DNA of 64,000 nt from Methylobacter sp. KS41 (GTDB lineage Bacteria > Pseudomonadota > Gammaproteobacteria > Methylococcales > Methylomonadaceae): NCBI GenBank assembly GCA_002862125.1, contig PHSP01000001.1, positions 2,018,501-2,082,500 of the forward strand. The letters run 5' to 3'. Position numbers and translations under genes: made by a program. The notes beneath the pieces were generated by a model, which worked only from the letters and a program-made list of their open reading frames with translations, searched no databases and had not been told where the DNA came from. Positions 8,337 through 16,409 of this stretch are shown here, one piece after another. Position 1 is the first letter of the stretch. Each line of letters opens with the position of its first letter.

Positions 8337-8822
8337 TGAGGTTACATCCTCAACCAGGCTTTTATCCGAATCAGGAAAACCAATTAGCTCACGTTTTGGT
8401 AATCCTGGATGGTTAACTCGCTTAGTAAAAATACCTGCGAAATTCAAAACAGTTTTATTTTTCGGTACGATCATATATGGATCAGTTCCAAAATTATGCC
8501 AACCCGCCAATTTTCCATCCCGCTCGCCATCAAAGCCTAGTATCAAAAAATTACTATCAACCTGATAATTAAAAGAGCGCAGCATTCTGCCTGTTTTTTT
8601 TAATGGACCGCCAATACGATTTCCTTGGGCGATAGTTAATGGAGATAACTCCTTCCAACTAGAGCCGTTAGGGTCAACCCCTTCATCATGACGATGACGA
8701 TTAACACGCAATAACGATTCGCCGATACTGCCCAGCATTTCTTCAGGAGTGGCAATTTCACTTCTGATGACAGCCATCATCCTATCAAGATGATCCGAAT
8801 TAAACTCGACTTCAAATTGCAT
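8301..8822 (-). CDS. Phage virion morphogenesis protein (Mu gpG / tail-completion type)
   Basis: 173 aa with the family signature. ESLLRVNRHRHDEGVDPNG and SSWKELSPLTIAQGNR match the RFxxGxxPdGxxWxpL region. LKKTGRMLRSFNYQ comes next, and the C-terminal HPGLPKRELIGFPDSD is the classic (H)PGLPaRpflG motif. In Mu-like phages this protein follows the gpF head protein and acts in head or tail completion. Here it follows the PBECR2-like fragment, which keeps the Mu F-G order. No other structural gene is present, so this is prophage debris although its frame is open. Confidence 0.82.
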   Translation of the reverse strand: MQFEVEFNSDHLDRMMAVIRSEIATPEEMLGSIGESLLRVNRHRHDEGVDPNGSSWKELSPLTIAQGNRIGGPLKKTGRMLRSFNYQVDSNFLILGFDGERDGKLAGWHNFGTDPYMIVPKNKTVLNFAGIFTKRVNHPGLPKRELIGFPDSDKSLVEDVTSDHLTRILNRVR

Positions 8823-8922
8823 AATGGTTATTCACCTATATAATAAGAGTGTGGCAACGAAGCTGTGGTTCTGCATAACCCTCAAATCCTAGCCATTGAC
8901 CCGGTTTATGCAGTGACCGGGT

Positions 8923-9282
8923 TTACTTCTTCATGTAAACCAACCGGCCATTGCGCTGCTTATCGAAATATTTAAACCTGGCCTTTTCGCTGCTTGGCTC
9001 CGCCATGAACGTAGTGGAACCCAGCCAACCATCCCCGCCCCATTCAAATACTGAAATAGCAAATTCGGTGACGCCTTCTATAGAAAACGCCCGCAAATAC
9101 CGGCGTTTAAGCCGCCAGCGGCCATCGTTTTTATGATCTTTAACCCAAACCCACCAAATTTCATCAGGTTCCAGCAAAGACATGGCCATTAGGTTGATAT
9201 ATTTGAGCCGTTCCGACTTTTTGGTGCTTGCCAGCCACTTAAAATCACCATCACCATCTTCAAACAGGCTATTTTTGCCCAT
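8923..9282 (-). CDS. PBECR2-like nuclease-fold domain (from a Mu gpF-type head protein)
   Basis: 119 aa. The pattern LLEPDEIWWVWVKDH, then GRWRLKRRYLRAFSIEG, FAISVFEWGGDGWLGSTT and RNGRLVYMKK resembles the C-terminal domain of Mu-like head morphogenesis proteins. That domain is described as PBECR2 (phage Barnase-EndoU-ColicinE5/D-RelE-like nuclease). The gpF head part is absent, and the frame starts at its own ATG (9280-9282). It may be a simple 3' remnant or a free-standing nuclease. Family call is from pattern memory. Confidence 0.62.
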   Translation of the reverse strand: MGKNSLFEDGDGDFKWLASTKKSERLKYINLMAMSLLEPDEIWWVWVKDHKNDGRWRLKRRYLRAFSIEGVTEFAISVFEWGGDGWLGSTTFMAEPSSEKARFKYFDKQRNGRLVYMKK

Positions 9283-9431
9283 AAAAGGTAAAAATTAGCA
9301 ATATCTAATAGGCCTGTATGCACATGGCTTTATTTTCCACCATGTTATCTGGCACATAATCTACTCCCACTATTACCCATTTCAACACGAGCCCTTACGT
9401 TTGCCCGAGTGCGCAAGCTCCTGTCAGTCTA

Positions 9432-9459
9432 TTGACAAACGTAGCCTATCGGCTACACT
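9432..9459 (+). promoter_or_regulatory. higBA promoter with palindromic operator
   Basis: TTGACA at 9432-9437 and TACACT at 9454-9459 form a sigma-70-like promoter with a 16-bp spacer. Between them lies the palindrome GTAGCC-TATC-GGCTAC (9441-9456). This is the expected binding site of the HigA antitoxin, which would block polymerase by covering the spacer. The toxin ORF starts 6 bp after the -10. Confidence 0.7.
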
Positions 9460-9465
9460 TAAAGC

Positions 9466-9660
9466 ATGGTCGATATAAAGAAAACCGATGTTTATGCCCG
9501 ATGGCTGGACGATCTTCGTGACATTCGGGCTCGCGCACGAGTTTTGGTTAGGGTCGAACGTTTGGCTGCCGGCAATCCGGGTGACGTTAAGTCCGGTGGC
9601 GATAAAAGCACTCAGGATGCCGATATTAAAACCGCCCAAGGTCTTGCCCGTAACCTGTAG
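9466..9660 (+). pseudogene. higB: HigB/RelE-type toxin with internal in-frame deletion
   Basis: 64 codons. It starts MVDIKKTDVYARWLDDLRD and RARARVLVRVERLAAGNPGD, the N-terminus of HigB-like addiction toxins (~95-100 aa). It ends GGDKSTQDADIKTAQGLARN, the family's C-terminus. The middle ~33 residues, which in relatives form the core beta sheet of the RelE ribonuclease fold, are missing, and the join DVK-SGGDKS keeps the frame. The protein should be inactive but could still be made. Antitoxin gene follows after 9 bp. Confidence 0.78.
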
Positions 9661-9669
9661 GATAACGCA

Positions 9670-9963
9670 ATGACAAAAACTATCATCAGTCGCTACGATG
9701 TAGCGGAGCACTTGAGAACCACCGAAGAAATGGCGGCCTTTCTGGATGCCTGCATCGAGGAAGCCGACGGCGATGCGGCCTTCATAGCCAAGGCGCTTGG
9801 CGATATTGCCCGTGCGCGCGGCATGTCGCAGATTGCCAGAGACACCGGACTTTCCCGCGAAAGCCTGTATCGATCCCTGGACGGCGAGCACATCCCCAGT
9901 TTCGATACGATCCTCAAGGTAACGAAGGCGCTAGGCATTCATCTACATGCCGATCCGGCCTGA
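9670..9963 (+). CDS. higA: HigA-family antitoxin
   Basis: 97 aa, full length. It reads YDVAEHLRTTEEMAAFLDAC, then DAAFIAKALGDIARARGMSQ, with a helix-turn-helix SQIARDTGLSRESLYRSLDG and ending PSFDTILKVTKALGIHLHA. It is the 'probable addiction module antidote' type of HigA, which binds its toxin and represses the operon. The gene is intact, unlike its toxin, so it may now serve only as a repressor of its own promoter or as an anti-toxin against related invading modules. Confidence 0.88.
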   Translation: MTKTIISRYDVAEHLRTTEEMAAFLDACIEEADGDAAFIAKALGDIARARGMSQIARDTGLSRESLYRSLDGEHIPSFDTILKVTKALGIHLHADPA

Positions 9964-10048
9964 TCTTGGGATTGAAAATCTAAAGGGTCGAAAACGCACG
10001 TTAGCATCTAATATAATTCAATTATTGGCTTTCTTGAGCAGGCTGACG

Positions 10049-10122
10049 GTCAACACCCGCCAACTCCTGCCGTTCGGGAAGCGAACGTGAACGGCAGGTT
10101 TTGCCGCAAAGCGGGCGTTGAC
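10049..10122. repeat. Nested inverted repeat (74 bp)
   Basis: The outer arms GTCAACACCCGC (10049-10060) and GCGGGCGTTGAC (10111-10122) pair at 11 of 12 positions. The inner arms CCTGCCGTTC (10066-10075) and GAACGGCAGG (10089-10098) pair perfectly. The two-box fold resembles integron attC or IS200-type ends in outline only. It lies at the broken end of an istA fragment. Confidence 0.6.
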
Positions 10123-10543
10123 GATGCGTTCTTTGCCACTTTGCACCTTATCGACTGCCGTCTTCATGTTGTCGTATATCCCGCGTAATGACACGCCACC
10201 GAATGCCCGGAACGCGAGGCTATGGGCATCGAACAGCATTTCATGACTTTGGCTGGGATAGGCCGCCAGCAAAAAAGCCCCACTAGCGCAGAGCTTGATA
10301 TGAGCAACTTGCAAGCGCCGGCAAAGGCCATTGATTACCAGCGACTCTTCGCTCCAGTCGAACTGAAACGCTTCACCCCATTGAAATTTAAGCGGTACAA
10401 ACGCTTGTTTACCGGCAAGGCTAGTAACCCGCCTTGCGCCATGCCCGGATGTAATCGGTTAATTGCGTATAACCACCGTCGGAATCGGCCTGCTGCAATT
10501 CTTCCAGCAATTTCAGTGCGGTTCTCCGGTCGCGTTTAGGACG
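10105..10543 (-). pseudogene. istA: IS21-family IstA fragment (second type), N-terminal/catalytic part
   Basis: One frame reads DRPKRDRRTALKLLEELQQ and GGYTQLTDYIRAWRKAGY then stops. The next frame has KQAFVPLKFQWGEAFQFDW with the first catalytic Asp, AHIKLCASGAFLLAAYPSQ, FDAHSLAFRAFGGVSLRGI and YDNMKTAVDKVQSGKERIV. Homology ends at NARFAA near 10105, where the sequence switches to unrelated codons. Its catalytic core looks to be of a different IS21 subgroup from the istA/istB pieces at 6.7-8.1 kb, so at least two IS21 elements decayed here. Confidence 0.78.
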
Positions 10544-10544
10544 G

Positions 10545-10775
10545 TCCTATGGCTAATAGCTTTAAATGCCTTTTTACTCATCTTCACACCTTTTTGGTAG
10601 GTGGTTTCCATGAGTTTTAACTGGGTTAAATCCTTTCCAAGTCATGGTTTTCGCCCATTCCAAGGTAACTCCAGGGTGTTTAAAAGTGTCCCGCACCAAT
10701 GATTTTCAAGAATTCCCCAGCAACGTTCAATCGGGTTATATTTGTTATGGTAAGGCGGGTAGAAGGCTAACATAA
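10545..10775 (-). pseudogene. ISAzo13-family transposase, C-terminal fragment
   Basis: It reads FYPPYHNKYNPIERCWGILE, then NHWCGTLLNTLE, a shifted frame with WAKTMTWKGFNPV, and a third with LMETTYQKGVKMSKKAFKAI. The PPYHxKYNPIERCWG pattern with the catalytic Glu is typical of ISAzo13 transposases. Two frameshifts and loss of the N-terminal two thirds make it a remnant. Confidence 0.75.
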
Positions 10776-10824
10776 TTAAATAAGGTAAACCCCCGGCTAT
10801 GCCAGGGGTTTACCTTATTTAATT
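10774..10824 (-). terminator. Very strong hairpin terminator of the phosphorelay operon
   Basis: Perfect 20-bp arms (10774-10793 and 10805-10824; AATTAAATAAGGTAAACCCC and complement) enclose an 11-nt loop, with AT-rich outer ends that give U-runs in both directions. The minus-strand stop of the PAS gene (10815-10817) lies inside the right arm. It would stop transcription of the 15363-to-10815 operon and of anything reading in from the transposon side. Confidence 0.85.
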
Positions 10825-11378
10825 AAGCTGAGTAGCAAATTACATTCATCCACCGAACTGCGTTCCATGGCTTTACGTTCGCTAAAATCAAGGCAGATAG
10901 CAACTAAGTAACAAGGATCATTGCGATAAATTTGCAGACAGCTCTCTACGAGGTAGCGTGTGCCATTTTTACGTTGATAAGTAGCTTCAAATATGGCTTG
11001 GTCTTTTACGCCATTTAATAGATGGTCGATTAAATCATTAAAAAATACCCAGTCACACTCCGGTTTAATATCGTGCAGTGTCATGTTTTTAAGTTCATCC
11101 AGGCTGAAGCCTAAATTGTTTAAACCGCCTTGATTAACATGTTCAAAACGCAGCGTTTTACTGTTTATGATATAAATTTCATTGATCGATTGTTCAAGAA
11201 TATTACCCAGTTGTTGGTTTTTTTGTGCCGCCAACCGGGCCAGTGTGATATCTTCGATCATTTGCAAGCGGTACTGAGAGGGTCTTTCTGCATTGATGGA
11301 AACACTCGATAATTTAACCCAGATAATGGAGTTATCGGGATGAATATGGCGCTTTGTTGGCTGAATGCCTGGAATCAT
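10815..11378 (-). CDS. PAS/PAC-domain protein, probably a truncated sensor gene
   Basis: 187 aa. Residues ~10-45 (HIHPDNSIIWVKLSSVSINA, then QYRLQMIEDIT) look like the second half of one PAS domain with its PAC tail. A complete PAS follows (NQQLGNILEQSINEIYIINS to LVAICLDFSERKAMER). There is no kinase or output domain. The frame overlaps the end of the hybrid kinase by 47 bp and begins mid-domain, which suggests that a deletion joined two sensor genes. It ends inside the operon terminator. A small sensory adaptor is possible but less likely. Confidence 0.6.
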   Translation of the reverse strand: MIPGIQPTKRHIHPDNSIIWVKLSSVSINAERPSQYRLQMIEDITLARLAAQKNQQLGNILEQSINEIYIINSKTLRFEHVNQGGLNNLGFSLDELKNMTLHDIKPECDWVFFNDLIDHLLNGVKDQAIFEATYQRKNGTRYLVESCLQIYRNDPCYLVAICLDFSERKAMERSSVDECNLLLSLIK

Positions 11379-13449
11379 GCTGAAATTGGGCGATCAGATC
11401 CTGTAATTGAGTTAAATTTGGGGGCTTCATCAGGTAATGATCAAATCCGGCTGATTCCACGCTAAGACTGTTTTTCTTCTGGTCATAGCCGCTCAGGGCA
11501 ATGATCCACACCCGCTGGGTACTTGGTTGTTCGCGTAGCTTTCGCGCGACTTGGTAACCATCCATGTTGGGCAGCCCAATGTCCAGCATGATAATATCGG
11601 GCGCAAAGGCTTGTGCAGTGGATATACCCTGTGTCCCGTCTGATGCGATCTCTACTTGATGCCCAAAGGTTTCAAACCATACAGCAAGGCTGTTTGCAAC
11701 ATCCTGATCATCATCAATCACCAAAACCCGCAATCTCTGAGCAGACTCGCTGTTTAAGCTTAAGCCCTGCGGATTTAACGATGGCTCCATCTGAGCCGTT
11801 ACCTCAACGAGTCTTGGTAGCCGGACTACAAATTCCGATCCATGACCGGCTCCTTTACTGTACGCATTGACTTGTCCATCATGCAGTTCAACCATTTTCT
11901 TCACCAAGGTAAGCCCAACTCCCAAGCCCCCGTTGGAACGGTCAAGTCCCCTTTCACCCTGGATGAATAGATTGAAGATATGCTGGAGTAACTGCGGTTC
12001 AATGCCCATACCGTTATCCTGAACGCGAACGACGACCGACGGGCCGTCGACGCTGACACGCAGATCAATACGGCCACCCTCGCCAGTATATTTAGAGGCA
12101 TTATTAAGCAAATTGGTAAACACTTGGGTGAGACGGACAGGGTCGGCCTCTAGGTAGATGGGCTGTGTTGGCAATTCCAGATTAATCGTTTGATGTTTCG
12201 TTTTGGTTAATGTCTGAATCGATTCCACGGTGTCTTTGAGTAACTGAACAAGCTCGACAAGTTCCCGCTGGATATTGACCAGGCCCTGGGTGATACGCGA
12301 GACATCCAATAGGTCATCGACAAGTTGGGAAATATGGGTCACATTACGGTTAAGTACCTCGCATGCCCAGGTAAGCATCGGCTCATCGAGAGATTGCGAG
12401 GACATAAGATGCGCCACATTGCTTATAGGAGTAAGCGGGTTGCGCAGTTCGTGACCCAGCATCGCCAGAAAAACATTCTTGCGCTGGTCGGCATCCTTCA
12501 GCATTTTCTCGGCCTGTTTGCGCTCGCAAATGGCATTACCAAGGTTGGCATTGGCGGAGTTGAGAATAGCATTTTGTTTTTCCAGCTGTTCCGTGCGCTG
12601 GGCCACCAGGTTTTCGAGATGTCTGCGGTAATACAAGAGTTCCTGCTCGGTTTCTTTGTCCTTGGTGATGTCGACCAGCACACCCTGCAGAAACAGGGAA
12701 CCCCCGGTCACGTCGTATACCACATTGGCCTCGTCCAGAAACCAGCGCGACTGTCCATCGTTCTTGATCAAGCGATATTCGCAACGCAGCGGGGTATGGT
12801 GCTCATAGGTTTGAGCGTAAGCCTCGATTGCGCCGGATCGGTCGTCTGCATGAACGCGTTTGAGCAGGCCCTGAGGGTCGTTGAGCCAATCTTCGGATGG
12901 GAAACCCAAGTCTCGAATCTGCGGGCTGAGAAATAGCAGTTTACCCGGACTCTCAAGCGAAGCGATATAAGTGATAGCTGGAATTTGTTCCACCAGCGTA
13001 CGGTATTTGGCCTCGGCCTCGGCCTTATCTTTTATCGCCTGCTGTTCGCGTAGCGCACGGAAAACCACGGTCGGCAGCCATTGCAGGGATTCTCGATCCG
13101 AACTCTTGACCACGTAGTCGCGCGCGCCCAACTTGAGCGCATCAACAGCAATCATGGCATTATTAGATCCCGTCAGCATCACCACCGGCATCGGCAGTTC
13201 GCCGGTTTCCTTGGCGAGTTCGGCGAGAAACTCAACGCCGTTCAAATCCGGCAGATGATAATCGAGCAGGATGCAATCGGGCTTCTCGGCACGGGCGAGT
13301 TTAAGACCCTGATCACCGGTATCTGCCTCTAAGATCACAAATTCACAGTCCGGATATTGCGCGAGGGCGCGCTTGCAGGCTAGGCGATCGATCTCGTCGT
13401 CGTCGACCAATAGCAGCCGTATGGTGGATTTATCGGGTACCGCGCTCAT
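11332..13449 (-). CDS. Hybrid histidine kinase (REC–PAS–HisKA–HATPase–REC)
   Basis: 705 aa from the ATG at 13449, which overlaps the upstream regulator stop as ATGA. The N-terminal receiver has acidic triad VDDDE and phosphoacceptor D63 in ILLDYHLPDLNG. A PAS/PAC domain spans ~155-285 and a short coiled coil follows. The HisKA box is LAMLGHELRNPL, and the ATPase has NLLNNASKYT, VQDNGMGIEPQLL and GLGVGLTLVKKMVELH. The C-terminal receiver (VLVIDDDQD, IIMLDIGLPNMDG) ends the protein. It can receive phosphate at one receiver and pass it to another, in the inner-membrane-free cytosol. The last residues look abnormal where it meets the PAS fragment. Confidence 0.92.
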   Translation of the reverse strand: MSAVPDKSTIRLLLVDDDEIDRLACKRALAQYPDCEFVILEADTGDQGLKLARAEKPDCILLDYHLPDLNGVEFLAELAKETGELPMPVVMLTGSNNAMIAVDALKLGARDYVVKSSDRESLQWLPTVVFRALREQQAIKDKAEAEAKYRTLVEQIPAITYIASLESPGKLLFLSPQIRDLGFPSEDWLNDPQGLLKRVHADDRSGAIEAYAQTYEHHTPLRCEYRLIKNDGQSRWFLDEANVVYDVTGGSLFLQGVLVDITKDKETEQELLYYRRHLENLVAQRTEQLEKQNAILNSANANLGNAICERKQAEKMLKDADQRKNVFLAMLGHELRNPLTPISNVAHLMSSQSLDEPMLTWACEVLNRNVTHISQLVDDLLDVSRITQGLVNIQRELVELVQLLKDTVESIQTLTKTKHQTINLELPTQPIYLEADPVRLTQVFTNLLNNASKYTGEGGRIDLRVSVDGPSVVVRVQDNGMGIEPQLLQHIFNLFIQGERGLDRSNGGLGVGLTLVKKMVELHDGQVNAYSKGAGHGSEFVVRLPRLVEVTAQMEPSLNPQGLSLNSESAQRLRVLVIDDDQDVANSLAVWFETFGHQVEIASDGTQGISTAQAFAPDIIMLDIGLPNMDGYQVARKLREQPSTQRVWIIALSGYDQKKNSLSVESAGFDHYLMKPPNLTQLQDLIAQFQHDSRHSANKAPYSSR

Positions 13450-13862
13450 ACGGCCGACTCGCTGAGGCTCCAATAGGCATCAATGGTTCGGATGATCTCG
13501 ACAAATTTTTGATAATCAACGGGTTTGCGCATATAACCTGCAGCGCCGAGATCGAATGTCTCCACCTTGTCTTTCTGCTCATCTGAGGTGGTGAGCACGA
13601 CGACCGGAAAGAGCCTCAATTCGGGCGCCTTCTTGACCGCCTGTAGAAATTCGATTCCGTTCATGACGGGCATATTAAGATCCAGCAGGATCAGGCAGGG
13701 ACTCTCTCTGCCCGAATCGCACAGATAATCAAGAGCTTCTTCACCGTTTTCTACATGCTCGAGCCGATTAATGACATGCAGTTCTTTAAGCGCCCGCCGC
13801 ACGGTCATAGCATCCACCTGATCGTCTTCGACAAGTAGGATCGCCTTACAGGTTACTTTCAT
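13446..13862 (-). CDS. Single-domain response regulator (CheY/Rcp1-like)
   Basis: 138 aa from the ATG at 13860-13862, which has AGGAGAGG about 9 bp upstream; a longer frame exists but overlaps the kinase gene and has no ribosome-binding site. Acidic pair VEDDQ, phosphoacceptor D61 in LILLDLNMPVMNG, the Thr/Ser in VVLTTSDEQ and Lys in YMRKPVDYQ make a complete receiver. There is no output domain. It resembles the Rcp1-type partners of phytochrome-like kinases. It lies between the sensor kinase and the hybrid kinase and likely shuttles phosphate between them. Confidence 0.93.
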   Translation of the reverse strand: MKVTCKAILLVEDDQVDAMTVRRALKELHVINRLEHVENGEEALDYLCDSGRESPCLILLDLNMPVMNGIEFLQAVKKAPELRLFPVVVLTTSDEQKDKVETFDLGAAGYMRKPVDYQKFVEIIRTIDAYWSLSESAV

Positions 13863-13881
13863 TCTTACGCCTCTCCTTTCG

Positions 13882-15363
13882 TTATTTGGGAAATTGTTTT
13901 GGCAGGGTGAAGAAAAAGGTGCTGCCCTGACCAAGGATAGACTCGATCCAGACTTGTCCATCGCACTGCTCAGCGATTTTCTTTACGATGGCCAGGCCCA
14001 CGCCTGTGCTTTCCACCCGGTCACGCGAATTAAGCGTTTGGAATAATTGGAAGATACGGTCGAAATGACGCGCCTCGATACCGGGGCCGTTATCGGCTAC
14101 GCTGAACAGCCAGTTATTATCCCGGTCAACGCAGTCGATTTCGATCCTGCCCTGGGGTTTGTCCAGATAGCGGATGGCATTGGCAATGAGATTCTGCAAT
14201 ACCTGTTGAATGGCGGTTTTCTCCGCCCTGATCACCGGCAATCCGGGCGCAACCGTGACGGCAATGTGGGCAGACGGCGCCAGTGAGTCGATCACCTCAT
14301 ACAGCAATTCGTTGAGATCGACTGCAACGGCTTTCTCGTGTATCCTTCCGATGCGTGAATAGCGCAACACGCCGTCGATGAGGGCATCCATGCGCCGTAC
14401 CCGCTGGATGAGCAAGCGCAAGTGCTCCCGGCCTTCACCGTCGAGCCTGTCCTGTTGGTCGGCGGCGATCCAGTCAGCCAGTGAGCCGATGGCGCGCAGC
14501 GGGGCCTTTAGATCATGAGAAACCACATAGGCGAAGTTTTTGAGCTCTTCATTGGCGCTTTTCAGATCATGGATCATACGCACCTGCTCCGCTTCCAACC
14601 GCTTGCGTTCGGTGATGTTCAAGAACGTAAGCAAGGTCAGACCCGGCCGATCGGATTTTCCATCGATTAGGCAGGCGCCGATAAGCACGGTGCGGCTGCC
14701 GATTCCGGGGAATACATGTTGCAGCTCGAAGGCTTCGACTCTGCGCTTGATCGGCAGAACCTCGGCTAGCAGTTGGCGCAGCACTGGGATATCCCATTGC
14801 CGCTCATTCAGCTCAAAGAAGACCTGTCCCAGCGTTTCCTCTTCCGTGAGCTGAAACGCCCGATAAAAAGACTGGTTGGCGAAGACCGCCCGCTCATCGG
14901 CATCCAGCACCACTAGGGCCTCCCGGATAGTGGCGGCGATGCTTTCGGCGAATTCCCGCGCCGCCGCTAGAGCCAGTTCGGTCTGCTTGCGCCGGGTGAT
15001 GTCGCATATCGTAGCCAAAACCCGTCCCTCTTCGAGAGGGCTAAGACTCACGTCTGCAGCAAATTCGTTGCCATCCTGGCGCAAGCCGACAATGTCGATT
15101 CCGTCGCCCATCGTGCGGGGAATGGAATGTACTGCGTAATCAGCGCGCTTGTCGCCGTGCAACGCCCGCAAGCGCCGCGGGATCAAATCCTCGACGGTGA
15201 GTGCGGCGAATTCGTCCTGCGTATGGCCGAACAGGCGTTCAGCAGCGGGATTGGCTAGCAGGATACGCCCGTCCGCATCAGCGATGAACATGGCGTCCGC
15301 CGCGATGTCCATTAGCCACCTGGCATTATATTTGATCAGGAAGTCTTGGGTTCCGATTGTCAT
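13882..15363 (-). CDS. PAS–PAS sensor histidine kinase (phytochrome-kinase type)
   Basis: 493 aa. PAS1 spans ~15-125 (MDIAADAMFIADADGRILLA), PAS2 ~140-255 (ALVVLDADERAVFANQSFYR). The dimerisation box is FAYVVSHDLKAPLRAIGSLA with the phospho-His. The ATPase has VLQNLIANAIRYL, VADNGPGIEARHF and STGVGLAIVKKIAEQ. There are no transmembrane helices, so it senses a cytosolic signal. It is the first gene of a three- to four-gene minus-strand operon with a small regulator and a hybrid kinase. Signal unknown. Confidence 0.92.
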   Translation of the reverse strand: MTIGTQDFLIKYNARWLMDIAADAMFIADADGRILLANPAAERLFGHTQDEFAALTVEDLIPRRLRALHGDKRADYAVHSIPRTMGDGIDIVGLRQDGNEFAADVSLSPLEEGRVLATICDITRRKQTELALAAAREFAESIAATIREALVVLDADERAVFANQSFYRAFQLTEEETLGQVFFELNERQWDIPVLRQLLAEVLPIKRRVEAFELQHVFPGIGSRTVLIGACLIDGKSDRPGLTLLTFLNITERKRLEAEQVRMIHDLKSANEELKNFAYVVSHDLKAPLRAIGSLADWIAADQQDRLDGEGREHLRLLIQRVRRMDALIDGVLRYSRIGRIHEKAVAVDLNELLYEVIDSLAPSAHIAVTVAPGLPVIRAEKTAIQQVLQNLIANAIRYLDKPQGRIEIDCVDRDNNWLFSVADNGPGIEARHFDRIFQLFQTLNSRDRVESTGVGLAIVKKIAEQCDGQVWIESILGQGSTFFFTLPKQFPK

Positions 15364-15696
15364 AAGGGATGGTTTACCAACTTTTGGTTATGAGACGGAT
15401 AGAATCAAGCTTTACACCGACGCTACTCAAATTGGAATTCATGGAGGGGACAGATGTATCCGCCTGGTTTGTTGTTTAATCCCCATAGCTTTCTCCGGTA
15501 ATTGACAAGATTCAGCAAAGCTGAGCAAAATGCCTAATTTTCAATCGCTGGCGTATATAGCCATACCCACAATTTTTTGAATAATACTCTATAAATTTTT
15601 TTCTCAGCAACTATTTGTGCAAAATAAAGAGTACGCATGTAAAACGTCAGATAGGGTGGACGCAAGTATTTTGTACTCAAGCAGAAACTTTTCAAT

Positions 15697-15734
15697 TAGG
15701 TTGGGTTTGGGAGGACGGTGCGAAACCCAACCTA
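15697..15734. repeat. TAGGTTGGGTTT palindromic repeat, copy 1
   Basis: TAGGTTGGGTTT (15697-15708) and its exact complement (15723-15734) enclose a 14-nt loop. A related copy is at 58756-58793. These AGGTTGGGT hairpins look like a dispersed intergenic repeat family. Confidence 0.75.
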
Positions 15735-16170
15735 TTCAAAAATATAAATTGACTGGTTTTGACCGAAAGTGTTCAATGAAAACTGGTGCTATCATTTCTG
15801 GCCGGTTTTTCACCCTTGTCTTTGGAATAAAGACCCTGAGAAGGAGGTTTGCCACAGTTGTGATTGTTTAGGCTCAATCGGTTCGCCAGAATCCGCACAT
15901 CTTATATGATAGGTTTGGTTTGCCTGGTTGGCGTTATCCCGGAAATAAGAGGCTGTTTCACGGACACGAACACTGCATTGAATAGGCCTATTTTTGCGTA
16001 TTTTAAAAAGGAGAATTTCGTGCGGGGCAATCACTCGAAAATAGGTAAAATATTGGGGATTGATTTTTTTATGACAGGATGAATCCCGTAACCGTAGAGG
16101 ATGCGATATTAAAAGGCCAGTTTCAAAAGCCTGATTTTTCCTTCGAGGATCGTCAACACGCCACGAAAAG

Positions 16171-16220
16171 AAGGGAAGGGAAGGGAAGGGAAGGGAAGGG
16201 AAGGGAAGGGAAGGGAAGGG
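16171..16220. repeat. Pentanucleotide tandem repeat (AAGGG)10
   Basis: Ten perfect AAGGG units followed by a partial AAGG. Five-base units shift the frame with each change in number, as in phase-variable contingency loci, but no recognised gene covers the array. All purines are on the plus strand, which favours triplex or slipped structures. Confidence 0.95.
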
Positions 16221-16409
16221 AAGGAAATTCGATGGGGTATTTTGATTACCGGCTTGAGCCTTCTTTTCGCTACAAGCTTGTATAAACAAGTTAAATTGGT
16301 TATTGTGAAGATATGCGTTAAATTGCAATTTTCTTCGGAAAACCTTGCCAAGTATTATTTTAACTTTATTAAATGCTGAGTAGTTACAAAAATACTTATG
16401 TTTATGAAA

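Larger units (their letters stand above)
15364..16409. other. Gene-poor stretch between the phosphorelay operon and tRNA-Ser
   Basis: About 1 kb without a believable gene; the open frames here are low-complexity or shadow-like and lack ribosome-binding sites. The first ~150 bp should hold the promoter of the kinase operon. The stretch also contains an inverted repeat at 15697-15734 and a pentanucleotide array at 16171-16220, listed separately. Confidence 0.6.

Noticed and set aside
10049-10122. Integron attC site
   Set aside because: The fold outline fits, but the outer boxes (GGTCAAC and GTTGACG) do not match the RYYYAAC/GTTRRRY consensus and there is no integrase or cassette array.
6690-10543. 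One IS21 element split by the phage and HigBA segment
   Set aside because: The order of istA pieces would allow it, but the two istA fragments look like different IS21 subgroups and leave a gap in the protein, so two elements are more likely.
16171-16220. CRISPR array
   Set aside because: It is a simple five-base tandem repeat without spacers, and no cas genes are present. I saw no CRISPR array anywhere in the window.
15810-16328. Protein gene on the minus strand across the AAGGG array
   Set aside because: The frame is low-complexity (PFPSL repeats), has no ribosome-binding site and matches no family; it exists because the repeat lacks stops.
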